Below are positions 7,514-14,706 of a stretch of 30,004 nucleotides of DNA, piece after piece. The stretch's first letter is position 1, and each line of letters starts with the position of its first letter. The stretch spans positions 1 through 30,004 of the forward strand of contig CALGOO010000075.1 in assembly GCA_937960715.1 (NCBI GenBank), written 5' to 3'. The translations under genes were made by a program, and so were the position numbers. The DNA is from an uncultured Candidatus Competibacteraceae bacterium. GTDB taxonomy: Bacteria; Pseudomonadota; Gammaproteobacteria; Competibacterales; Competibacteraceae. The notes under the pieces were generated by a model, which saw only the letters and a program-made list of their open reading frames with translations, did not search any database and was not told the DNA's origin.

Positions 7514-7977
7514 CCCTGGACCTGGACCTGCAAATCGCGCTGGACCTGCCGGGACTGCCCGCCGAATCCGACTTCCGCCGCTGGGCCGAGGCGGCGCTGG
7601 CCGGCGCCGGTTACGCCAAGGACGCCGAACTGACCATCCGCATGGTCAACGAAGCCGAAAGCGCCGCGCTCAACGAAAGCTACCGCCACAAGCCGGGACC
7701 GACCAATGTGCTGTCCTTCCCGTTCGCGGCCCCGTCGGCGGTCGAAACCGCGCTGCTGGGCGACATCGTGATCTGCGCGCCGGTGGTGCTGCGCGAGGCC
7801 GTCGTCCAGGGCAAAACCCCGGAGGCGCATTGGGCGCACCTGGTCGCCCATGGCGTTTTGCACCTGCTGGGCTATGATCATGATGAAACCCAGGCCGAGG
7901 CCATGGAATCCCTGGAAATCCGTATTCTGGCCGCGCTGGGCTACCCCGATCCTTATGGAGATCCGCGCGACCGATGA
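7510..7977 (+). CDS. ybeY: Endoribonuclease YbeY
   Basis: A 155-residue zinc-dependent RNase needed for 16S rRNA 3'-end maturation and ribosome quality control. The signature HGVLHLLGYDH supplies the three zinc-binding histidines, and the conserved TNVLSFPF and LLGDIVIC strands precede it. Length is typical. The start overlaps the phoH-like stop by four bases (ATGA) and the stop overlaps corC in the same way, the usual ybeZ-ybeY-ybeX arrangement. Confidence 0.96.
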   Translation: MTLDLDLQIALDLPGLPAESDFRRWAEAALAGAGYAKDAELTIRMVNEAESAALNESYRHKPGPTNVLSFPFAAPSAVETALLGDIVICAPVVLREAVVQGKTPEAHWAHLVAHGVLHLLGYDHDETQAEAMESLEIRILAALGYPDPYGDPRDR

Positions 7978-8846
7978 GCGAAGAACGAGCCGAACCCAGC
8001 CATAAACCTTCGTGGCTGGAACGTTTGGGCCTGGCCCTGATGGGCGAACCCAAGGACCGGGACGAATTGATGGAGTTGCTGCGCGACGCTCGGCAACGGG
8101 AACTGCTGGATACCGACGCCCTGGCGATGATGGAAGGCGTCATGCAAGTGTCGGAAACCCAGGTGCGCGATGTCATGATCCCGCGCGCTCAGATGATGGT
8201 GCTGGAACGCGACTGGAGCCTGGAGCGCCTCATCGCCGAAATCGTCGAATCGGGCCACTCCCGCTTTCCCGTGATCGACGAAAGCAAGGACAACGTCATC
8301 GGCATCCTGATCGTCAAGGATTTGCTGGCTCACGCCTTCGACCGGCGCGAGGATTTCGATCTGCGCGCCCTGTTGCGACCGGCCAAGTTCATCCCCGAAA
8401 GCAAGCGCCTCAACGTCCTGCTGAAGGAATTTCGCGGCAACCGCCTGCACATGGCCATCGTGGTGGACGAATACGGCGGTGTGGCTGGCCTGATCACCAT
8501 CGAGGATGTCCTGGAGGAAATCGTCGGCGAGATCGACGACGAGCACGATACCGACGACGGCGCGTTCATCCGGCCGCAGGGCGACACTTTCATTCTCAAG
8601 GCGCTCACTCCGGTCGAGGATTTCAACGAATATTTCAAGGTCGAACTAAGCGACGAGCGGGCCGACACCATCGGCGGGCTGGTGATGATGGAACTGGGTC
8701 GCCTACCCAAGGGGGGCGAAACCGTGGACCTGGGTCCATTCCGTCTCCAGGTGTTGCGCGCCGACAACCGGCGGATTCACCTGCTGGAAATGACCCTGCG
8801 CGCCAGCCAGGAAGCGGAGCCACCCGCCGATCAGCCGGAAGGCTGA
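7974..8846 (+). CDS. corC: CorC/YbeX family CBS-domain protein
   Basis: A 290-residue soluble protein of the CorC/YbeX family, linked to magnesium/cobalt efflux and, through its neighbours, to ribosome maturation. It has an N-terminal helical stretch, a tandem CBS pair at about residues 65-190 (VMIPRAQMMVLERDWSL and VVDEYGGVAGLITIEDVLEE are typical), and a C-terminal CorC_HlyC domain (TIGGLVMMELGRLPKGGE). There is no membrane DUF21 domain, as expected for YbeX. ATGA overlaps join it to ybeY, and its TGA overlaps the next start by one base. Confidence 0.95.
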   Translation: MSEERAEPSHKPSWLERLGLALMGEPKDRDELMELLRDARQRELLDTDALAMMEGVMQVSETQVRDVMIPRAQMMVLERDWSLERLIAEIVESGHSRFPVIDESKDNVIGILIVKDLLAHAFDRREDFDLRALLRPAKFIPESKRLNVLLKEFRGNRLHMAIVVDEYGGVAGLITIEDVLEEIVGEIDDEHDTDDGAFIRPQGDTFILKALTPVEDFNEYFKVELSDERADTIGGLVMMELGRLPKGGETVDLGPFRLQVLRADNRRIHLLEMTLRASQEAEPPADQPEG

Positions 8847-9157
8847 TGCCGATGGGCAAACAGGAAACGATTCCCCAGGCGCGCCACGCCACCATCCGCC
8901 AGGAACTGGCCAACTGCCTCGACGGCCGTAAAATCTCGGCGAGCGCACTTTCGAAAAGGGTTCGAAAATCGGAACGGGAAATTTATGATCATCTTGAACA
9001 GATGCGGTTGTCCGGTCTTTTGCAAATCACTCCCGCGCGATGCGCCCGTTGCGGCTATGCGTTCGACTCGCGCCAGAAGACGAAAAAGCCAGGCAAATGT
9101 CCAAACTGCAAGGGCACGTTCATCGAGGAACCCTTGTTTACCATCAAGCCGTCGTAG
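8846..9157 (+). CDS. Small HTH and Zn-ribbon transcriptional regulator-like protein
   Basis: 103 residues. The N-terminal half (ISASALSKRVRKSEREIYDHLEQM) reads as a winged helix-turn-helix. The C-terminal half carries a zinc ribbon with CARC and CPNC. This matches the small family described as HTH domain fused to a Zn-ribbon (COG3357 type). The start ATG overlaps the corC stop (TGATG), so it belongs to the operon; an ATG two codons in is equally possible. It is not a standard member of the ybeZYX-lnt block. Its DNA target is unknown, and autoregulation of the operon is speculation. Confidence 0.8.
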   Translation: MPMGKQETIPQARHATIRQELANCLDGRKISASALSKRVRKSEREIYDHLEQMRLSGLLQITPARCARCGYAFDSRQKTKKPGKCPNCKGTFIEEPLFTIKPS

Positions 9158-9167
9158 GATCGCGGCG

Positions 9168-9284
9168 ATGCTGATTCCAATATTGGGTTACCGTCGGCCA
9201 TGGGAAGCCGTTGGCCAAAAGCTGGAGTTGCGATCGGTGAATTTCGCGTTGGCCATCGACGAGCTTTACCGCAACCTCGATTGA
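9168..9284 (+). CDS. Tiny open frame between the regulator and lnt, doubtful
   Basis: A 38-codon frame from ATG 9168, with no Shine-Dalgarno and no recognisable family. It fills most of the 133-bp gap before lnt. It could be an unrecognised small protein, a gene remnant or chance. Confidence 0.15.
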   Translation: MLIPILGYRRPWEAVGQKLELRSVNFALAIDELYRNLD

Positions 9285-9290
9285 GCCTGC

Positions 9291-10811
9291 GTGCTTCCTT
9301 CATCTTCCGCGCGTCATCCTTTGTTCGTCGACCTGCTGGCCTTCATCGCCGGCGCCTTTCTGCCGCTCGCCTTCGCACCGTTCGACATTTGGCCGTTGGC
9401 CATCTTGTTACCCGCCATCCTGTCATGGACTTGGGACGGCGCCACGCCGCGCCGCGCCGCCGTTCGCGGTGGGCTGTTCGGACTCGGCGCGTATGGGTTC
9501 GGTATCTACTGGATCTTCATCAGCCTGCACGATTACGGCAACGCTCCGGCGCCGTTCGCCGCCTTGGCGACGTTCATCATGGTGCTGGCGATGGCGCTGT
9601 ATCCAGCCGCGCTCGGCGGGTTGATCGCCCGCTGGGGGCCACCGCCGGGGCCGGCGCGCTGGCTGCTGGTCTTTCCGGCGCTGTGGACCCTGCTGGACTG
9701 GGTGCGAAGCTGGCTGCTGACCGGCTTTCCCTGGCTGGCCATCGGCTACAGCCAGACCGACGCGCCGCTCGGTCAGCTCGCGCCTTATGTCGGCGTGTTC
9801 GGGGTGGGCTGGGCCGTGCTGTTCAGCGCCAGCCTGTTCCGGACCTTGCTCAGCGGCGAGGATTGGCGAGCGCTGCTGGGCGGGCTGGGATTGCTGGCGG
9901 CGTTGGGGCTGGGCGCGTGGGGGCTGGGGCGGGTGGAATGGGTCGAGCCGGCGGGAGCGCCGTTGCGGGTCGCCATCGTGCAAGGCAACGTCGGTCAGGA
10001 GCGAAAGTGGGATCCGGACGCCCTGGACGAGACCCTGACCCACTATGTCCAGTTGAGCCTGCCCGAGCAAAGCCGAAGCGAGGTGATCATCTGGCCGGAG
10101 ACCGCGATCCCGGCCCTGCTGGACGAGGTTCGTCCCTTCGTCGCCGCGCTGGCCGGCGTGGCTCAGCAAGCGGGGGTGGATTACGTCACCGGCATTCCGA
10201 CCGGATCACGGGAGAACGGCGTTTTTCACAACAGCATCATCGGCCTCGGCCGCTCGCCGGGGTTGTACCACAAGCACCGACTGTTGCCGTTTGGTGAGTA
10301 TTTGCCCCTGCGCGGGTTTCTCCTGTTCTTTCGCGACTGGGTGGACATCCCGATGGCCGATTTCACGCCGGGCGACCGAGAGCAACCGCTGTTTCGCGCC
10401 GGTGGCCAGCCGGTCGGACTGTCCATCTGCTTCGAGGCGGTGTTCGGTGAAGAAATCCGGCGGGCGTTGCCGGAGGCGACCTGGCTGATCAACCTCAGCA
10501 ACGACGCCTGGTTCAAGGATTCCGCCGCTCCGCATCAACATTTGCAGATCGCCCGGATGCGCGCCCTGGAAGTGGCTCGCTACCTGGTTCGCGCCACCAA
10601 CACCGGCGTTTCGGCGATCGTCGACGAGCGTGGCCGGATTCGGGCGCGCGGCCCGCAGTTTCAGGCCGAAGTGATTCGCGGCGAGGTCCAGCCCCTGCAT
10701 GGATTGACGCCCTATGCCCGATTCGGGGATTGGCCGGCGGTGGCGATGATGGTAGGGTTGCTTGTCCTGGGATTGTTCCTGGGCCGATGCACCCGCGCGA
10801 CCACGGCATGA
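9291..10811 (+). CDS. lnt: Apolipoprotein N-acyltransferase
   Basis: 506 residues, close to the E. coli length of 512. Lnt transfers an acyl chain from phospholipid to the N-terminal Cys of lipoproteins in the inner membrane. The N-terminal 220 or so residues form multiple membrane helices, followed by the nitrilase domain with the catalytic triad in context: Glu in WPETAIPALL, Lys in YHKHRLLPFGEYLP and Cys in LSICFEAVFGE. The frame opens with GTG at 9291; no better start is visible and the ribosome site is weak. Its stop overlaps the next gene by four bases. Several lipoproteins in this window would be substrates. Confidence 0.95.
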   Translation: MLPSSSARHPLFVDLLAFIAGAFLPLAFAPFDIWPLAILLPAILSWTWDGATPRRAAVRGGLFGLGAYGFGIYWIFISLHDYGNAPAPFAALATFIMVLAMALYPAALGGLIARWGPPPGPARWLLVFPALWTLLDWVRSWLLTGFPWLAIGYSQTDAPLGQLAPYVGVFGVGWAVLFSASLFRTLLSGEDWRALLGGLGLLAALGLGAWGLGRVEWVEPAGAPLRVAIVQGNVGQERKWDPDALDETLTHYVQLSLPEQSRSEVIIWPETAIPALLDEVRPFVAALAGVAQQAGVDYVTGIPTGSRENGVFHNSIIGLGRSPGLYHKHRLLPFGEYLPLRGFLLFFRDWVDIPMADFTPGDREQPLFRAGGQPVGLSICFEAVFGEEIRRALPEATWLINLSNDAWFKDSAAPHQHLQIARMRALEVARYLVRATNTGVSAIVDERGRIRARGPQFQAEVIRGEVQPLHGLTPYARFGDWPAVAMMVGLLVLGLFLGRCTRATTA

Positions 10812-11539
10812 ACCAAGACTCAACTCAACCGCGTTCCGCGCCGCGCGCCCGATTCTCCGGGCTCGTTGGCCAGCCATGGCCTGATTGGACGTGTGCCTGG
10901 AACCATCACTGGTTCAGGTGGATCGCCCTGCTCGGCGGCGGTTTGCTGCTGCTGATCTCCTGCGCCACCGCGCCACCGCGCAACGTCAACGACGCCTGCG
11001 CCATCTTTGCCGAATACGGCGACTGGTCGACCGACGCCAGGGCCGCCAGCCAGCGCTGGGGCGTACCGCTGCCGGTGTTGCTGGCGATCATGCACCAGGA
11101 ATCGGCCTTTCGAGCCGACGCCCAGCCGCCGCGCCGCTGGTATCTCGGCTTCATTCCCGGCTCGCGCCCCTCGTCCGCCTATGGCTACAGCCAGGCACTG
11201 GACGGCACCTGGGAACGCTACATCGCCGCCACCGGCAACCGGGGCGCCGACCGCGACGACTTCGGCGACGCGATGGATTTCATCGGCTGGTACGTCAGCC
11301 AAACCGCCCAGCGCAACCGGATCGCCAAGAGCGATGCCTACAACCAGTACCTGGCCTATCACGAGGGGCAGGAAGGGTTCGCCAGGGGAACCTACCAGCA
11401 AAAACCCTGGTTGATGCAGCGGGCGCGGCGAGTGCGCCAGCAGGCCGACCGCTACCGCGCGCAACTGAACCGCTGCGAGCCGGGTTTGGCTGCGTGGCGT
11501 CACGTTTCTGCACCCGCCAGGGAATTCCGCCATGCGTGA
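10808..11539 (+). CDS. SLT-domain (lysozyme-like) putative lytic transglycosylase lipoprotein
   Basis: 243 residues. A long N-terminal leader precedes a hydrophobic segment ending in LLISC (Cys52), read as a lipobox. No alternative start codon is available close to the hydrophobic segment, so the leader may be real. The mature part has an SLT/lysozyme-like fold signature: IMHQESAF with the likely catalytic Glu, then YGYSQALDGTWERY and YLAYHEGQEGF. It probably cleaves or binds peptidoglycan at the periplasmic face. It overlaps lnt (ATGA) and its stop overlaps the darP start by eight bases, so it is translationally coupled to the operon. Confidence 0.8.
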   Translation: MNQDSTQPRSAPRARFSGLVGQPWPDWTCAWNHHWFRWIALLGGGLLLLISCATAPPRNVNDACAIFAEYGDWSTDARAASQRWGVPLPVLLAIMHQESAFRADAQPPRRWYLGFIPGSRPSSAYGYSQALDGTWERYIAATGNRGADRDDFGDAMDFIGWYVSQTAQRNRIAKSDAYNQYLAYHEGQEGFARGTYQQKPWLMQRARRVRQQADRYRAQLNRCEPGLAAWRHVSAPAREFRHA

Positions 11540-11855
11540 CGAGGATCAGGACGACGAAGACCGCCACGATCCGGCGGCGCCCTCACCGCCCAGCAAAAGC
11601 CAGCGCAAGCGGGAGGCCACCGCACTGCGGGAACTGGGCGAGCGCATGGTCAGCCTCACTCCGGCGCAATTGCGCCGCGTCCCGCTGCCGGACGAATTGT
11701 TGGCGGCGGTGCGGACGGCGCAAGGCATCGCGCAACGCGGCGGACGCAAGCGCCAGTTGCAATACATCGGCAAGCTGATGCGCCAGTTGGACGAGGCGGA
11801 AACGGAGGCGATCCGCACCGTCCTGACCACTCTACTGCCGGGTGGGCGCCTTTGA
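11532..11855 (+). CDS. darP: DarP/YjgA (DUF615) ribosome-associated protein, C-terminally shortened
   Basis: 107 residues matching the N-terminal part of DarP/YjgA, a late 50S assembly factor: SKSQRKREATALRELGE, LPDELLAAVRTAQ, and the signature GRKRQLQYIGKLMRQLD. E. coli YjgA is about 183 residues. The C-terminal RWRDRLL-type helix and the RNARRE-type helix are absent, and I find no trace of them in any frame after 11855, where the MFS gene already begins. This suggests an internal deletion that removed about 70 codons and brought the MFS gene into overlap. Whether the short form works is unknown. Confidence 0.85.
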   Translation: MRDEDQDDEDRHDPAAPSPPSKSQRKREATALRELGERMVSLTPAQLRRVPLPDELLAAVRTAQGIAQRGGRKRQLQYIGKLMRQLDEAETEAIRTVLTTLLPGGRL

Positions 11856-13080
11856 CCGAACCCTACTTGCGCCACCGCCCCTTCTGGAGCTTTCCCTGAC
11901 TCATCCCCCCCTGTCCTGGCTGCTGGTTCTCGGCGCGCTGATGGCGTTCGCGCCCATGTCCATCGACATGTATCTGCCCGGCCTGCCAACCATCGCAGCC
12001 GAGTTCGGCGTGGAAACCGCGGCGGCGCAATACACCCTGGCCAGCTTTTTCATCGGCCTGGCGCTGGGGCAAGCAGTTCACGGTCCACTGGCCGACCGCT
12101 ACGGACGCAAGCCGCCGTTATATGCCGGGCTGATGCTGTACACCATCGCCTCCGTCGGCTGCGCGCTTGCTTCCGACATCGTCACGCTGACGGCGCTGCG
12201 CTTCGCCCAGGCGGTGGGCGGCTGCGCCGGGTTGGTGATCGCCCGCGCGGTGGTGCGCGACTGTTTCGACGCGCATACCTCGGCGCGGGTGTTTTCCCTG
12301 CTGATGCTGGTGATGGGGTTGGCGCCGATTCTCGCCCCCTTGGCCGGCGGCTGGATTCTGAAGTTGGCGGGCTGGCGCGTGATTTTCGTGGTGCTGGCGC
12401 TGTTTGGGCTGACCTGCCTGGTCGCCGCCTGGCGTTGCCTGCCGGAAACCCGCCCGGCGGACACCGTCGCCAGCACCAGCATCGGCGCGGCGCTGCGGGT
12501 TTACCTGGACTTGATGCGCGACGGACGCTTCATGGGCTACGTCCTGAGCGGCGGCCTGGCCCACGCCGGCATGTTCGCCTACATCACCGGCTCCCCCCAT
12601 GTGTTCATCGAGGTGTACGGTATCCCAGCGCAAAATTTTGGCTGGTTGTTCGGTCTCAACGCGCTGGGTTTAATCGCCAGTTCCCAGATCAATCGCCGGC
12701 TGTTGCTGCATCGTTCCGCCGATACGATCCTGCGGCGGGCGAATCGTTCGACGGCGCTGCTGGGGTTGGGACTGCTGGCGGTCGCCGTCGGCGGCTGGGG
12801 AGGATTGCCCGTGTTGCTGGTCCCGCTGTTCGGCTACAGCGTCAGCCTCGGTTTCACCGCGCCGAACGCCATGGCCAACGCCCTGGCCCGTCAGGGAGCG
12901 CGGGCCGGCAGCGCCTCGGCCCTGATCGGCGCCTTGCATTTCGGCATCGCCACCGTGTCCAGCACCCTGGTCGGCCTGATCGGCCACGGCTCGGCGCTGC
13001 CCATGGCGATGGTCATCGCCGGTTGCGGCTTGCTGGCCTATGGCGCGCACCGCGTCCTGGTCGGCGGCGGAACGGGCTGA
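11842..13080 (+). CDS. Bcr/CflA-type multidrug efflux MFS transporter
   Basis: 412 residues with about 12 predicted membrane helices. The opening MSIDMYLPGLPTIAAEFG and the motif GPLADRYGRKPPLYAGL between helices 2 and 3 are typical of the Bcr/CflA subfamily of proton-driven drug exporters. The frame opens at GTG 11842, inside the shortened darP, giving an N-terminal extension of about 20 residues relative to E. coli Bcr. No in-frame ATG precedes helix 1, so the true start is uncertain. The substrate cannot be told from sequence. Confidence 0.9.
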   Translation: MGAFDRTLLAPPPLLELSLTHPPLSWLLVLGALMAFAPMSIDMYLPGLPTIAAEFGVETAAAQYTLASFFIGLALGQAVHGPLADRYGRKPPLYAGLMLYTIASVGCALASDIVTLTALRFAQAVGGCAGLVIARAVVRDCFDAHTSARVFSLLMLVMGLAPILAPLAGGWILKLAGWRVIFVVLALFGLTCLVAAWRCLPETRPADTVASTSIGAALRVYLDLMRDGRFMGYVLSGGLAHAGMFAYITGSPHVFIEVYGIPAQNFGWLFGLNALGLIASSQINRRLLLHRSADTILRRANRSTALLGLGLLAVAVGGWGGLPVLLVPLFGYSVSLGFTAPNAMANALARQGARAGSASALIGALHFGIATVSSTLVGLIGHGSALPMAMVIAGCGLLAYGAHRVLVGGGTG

Positions 13081-13102
13081 AACTTCGGCGAGCGGTGCCT
13101 CC

Positions 13103-14053
13103 ATGTCCCCCCGTCATCGCCGCGCCCTGACCCTGAGCATCGGCCTGGCCGCCCTGCTGTATCTCGCTTTCGTGCTGCTGGTCGACCGCGCGGCGGTGCT
13201 GGCGGTGTTGCGACGGGTCGGTTCACCGGTGCTCGTGGCGATTTTCGCATTGTCGCTGTTGAACTACCTGCTGCGGTTCTGGCGGTGGCATCGCTATATC
13301 GCCGCGTTCGGCCACGTTCTGCCGTGGCGGCGACATTTTCTCTATTACCTGGCGGGCTTTACCCTGACCGTGACGCCCGGCAAGGCTGGCGAGGCGGTGC
13401 GGTCGCTCTATCTGCGCGGGCACGGCGTGAGCTATGCCCAAAGCCTGGCGGCGCTGTTCGTGGAGCGGTTGCTGGACGTGCTGGCGATGAGCCTGCTGGC
13501 GCTGCTGATCCTGCTGGCCCGGCCTGATTACGCCTGGCTGGTGGCGGTGGCCTGGGTGCTGGTGCTCGCCCTGGGCTGGCTGGTCACTCGCCCCTGGTTG
13601 CCCGACCGGTTGCGGGATTGGGGGGACGGCCATCGTTACGGTCATCAGTTCGACCGGCTGGCGCGGTTGCTCGATTCGGCGGCGTCGCTGTTGCGACCGG
13701 GCTACTTTCTGTTTGGATTGGGCCTGGGCGTGCTGTCCTGGGGGTTGGAGGGACTCTCCTTGTATCTGATTACTCGCGATATTGGGATCGAACTCAGCCT
13801 CGCCGCCGGCATCGGCATCTACGCCATCGCGGTGTTGGCCGGCGCGCTGTCGTTCCTGCCCGGCGGCTTGGGAGGAACCGAAGCGGTGATGGGAGTTCTC
13901 CTGGTCGCCTTCGGCTCGGACGGCGCGGCGGCGGTCGCCATCACGTTGCTGTGTCGGATCGTCACGCTGTGGTTCGCGGTCGCGCTGGGCGGGGTGGCGG
14001 TGGCGGCGCTGAGCCTCGATGGCCGGCGCGCGGATGGTTTCAAGCAAGATTGA
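13103..14053 (+). CDS. Flippase-like membrane protein (UPF0104 / LPG synthase TM family)
   Basis: About 316 residues with some eight hydrophobic helices. Typical family features are LLNYLLRFWRWHRYI, FTLTVTPGKAGEAVRSLYLR and LSFLPGGLGGTEAVMG, all characteristic of the lysylphosphatidylglycerol-synthase transmembrane / UPF0104 family, implicated in lipid or isoprenoid-lipid handling. I chose ATG 13103 rather than the upstream in-frame ATG at 13040, which lies inside the MFS gene and adds residues of no family character. The cytoplasmic synthase domain is absent. The function is not defined. Confidence 0.85.
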   Translation: MSPRHRRALTLSIGLAALLYLAFVLLVDRAAVLAVLRRVGSPVLVAIFALSLLNYLLRFWRWHRYIAAFGHVLPWRRHFLYYLAGFTLTVTPGKAGEAVRSLYLRGHGVSYAQSLAALFVERLLDVLAMSLLALLILLARPDYAWLVAVAWVLVLALGWLVTRPWLPDRLRDWGDGHRYGHQFDRLARLLDSAASLLRPGYFLFGLGLGVLSWGLEGLSLYLITRDIGIELSLAAGIGIYAIAVLAGALSFLPGGLGGTEAVMGVLLVAFGSDGAAAVAITLLCRIVTLWFAVALGGVAVAALSLDGRRADGFKQD

Positions 14054-14065
14054 CGCTGTGGCCCG

Positions 14066-14120
14066 ACGGCTTTGGGAACGGCGCCCATCGGCCGTGGCGC
14101 CATCCGACGGCCCAAACCGT
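14066..14120. terminator. Possible bidirectional stem-loop between convergent genes
   Basis: Outer arms at 14066-14076 and 14111-14120 pair with one bulged base, and GC-rich inverted ggcgcc segments lie inside. It sits in the 83-bp gap between convergent genes. No T-run follows on either strand, so intrinsic termination is unproven. Confidence 0.25.
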
Positions 14121-14136
14121 TCTCTCGCCGGGCAAG

Positions 14137-14706
14137 TCATACCGCCTCCGTGGCGTATCGACGGGTTATGGCCAATGCCCGCCACTGGCCGGGCGCCAGC
14201 CCCGCCAGCGTCCAGTCACCGATTCGGCAACGGACCAGGCGCAGGGTCGGATGGCCGACGGCGGCGGTCATCCGCCGAACCTGACGATTGCGACCCTCGC
14301 GCAGGGTGAGTTCCAGCCAGGCGGTGGGAATCGCCGCCCGGTACCGAATCGGTGGATCGCGCGACCAAAGACCCGCCGGTTCGGCGATGCGCCGAACAAT
14401 GGCGGGCAGGGTGGGGCCATCGTTCAGTTCGACACCTTGGCGCAACCGCTCCAGGGCCGCCACGTTGGGGATGCCCTCCACCTGGGCCCAGTAGGTCTTG
14501 GGTCGTCGGTGACGCGGGTGACTGAGACGGGCCTGCAACGCGCCGTCGTCGGTCAGCGCCAGCAGCCCCTCGCTGTCCCGGTCCAGCCGACCGGCGACGT
14601 ACACGCCGGGAATGGCGAGATACGCCGCCAGCGTGGGTCGACCGCCGGGGTCGGTGAACTGGCTGAGCACGCCAAAAGGCTTGTTGAACAGGATCAGCCG
14701 CGCCAT
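14137..14706 (-). CDS. rluE: 23S rRNA pseudouridine synthase, RluE type
   Basis: 189 residues of the RsuA/RluB/E/F family; the short form without an S4 domain fits RluE, which modifies U2457 of 23S rRNA. The opening LILFNKPFGVLSQF, catalytic GRLDRDSEGLL (Asp42) and the C-terminal LREGRNRQVRRMTAAVGHPT are canonical. The ATG at 14706 directly follows the stop of the patatin gene, so the two are probably co-transcribed. A partial second copy of its 3' end lies at 944-1066. Confidence 0.93.
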   Translation of the reverse strand: MARLILFNKPFGVLSQFTDPGGRPTLAAYLAIPGVYVAGRLDRDSEGLLALTDDGALQARLSHPRHRRPKTYWAQVEGIPNVAALERLRQGVELNDGPTLPAIVRRIAEPAGLWSRDPPIRYRAAIPTAWLELTLREGRNRQVRRMTAAVGHPTLRLVRCRIGDWTLAGLAPGQWRALAITRRYATEAV

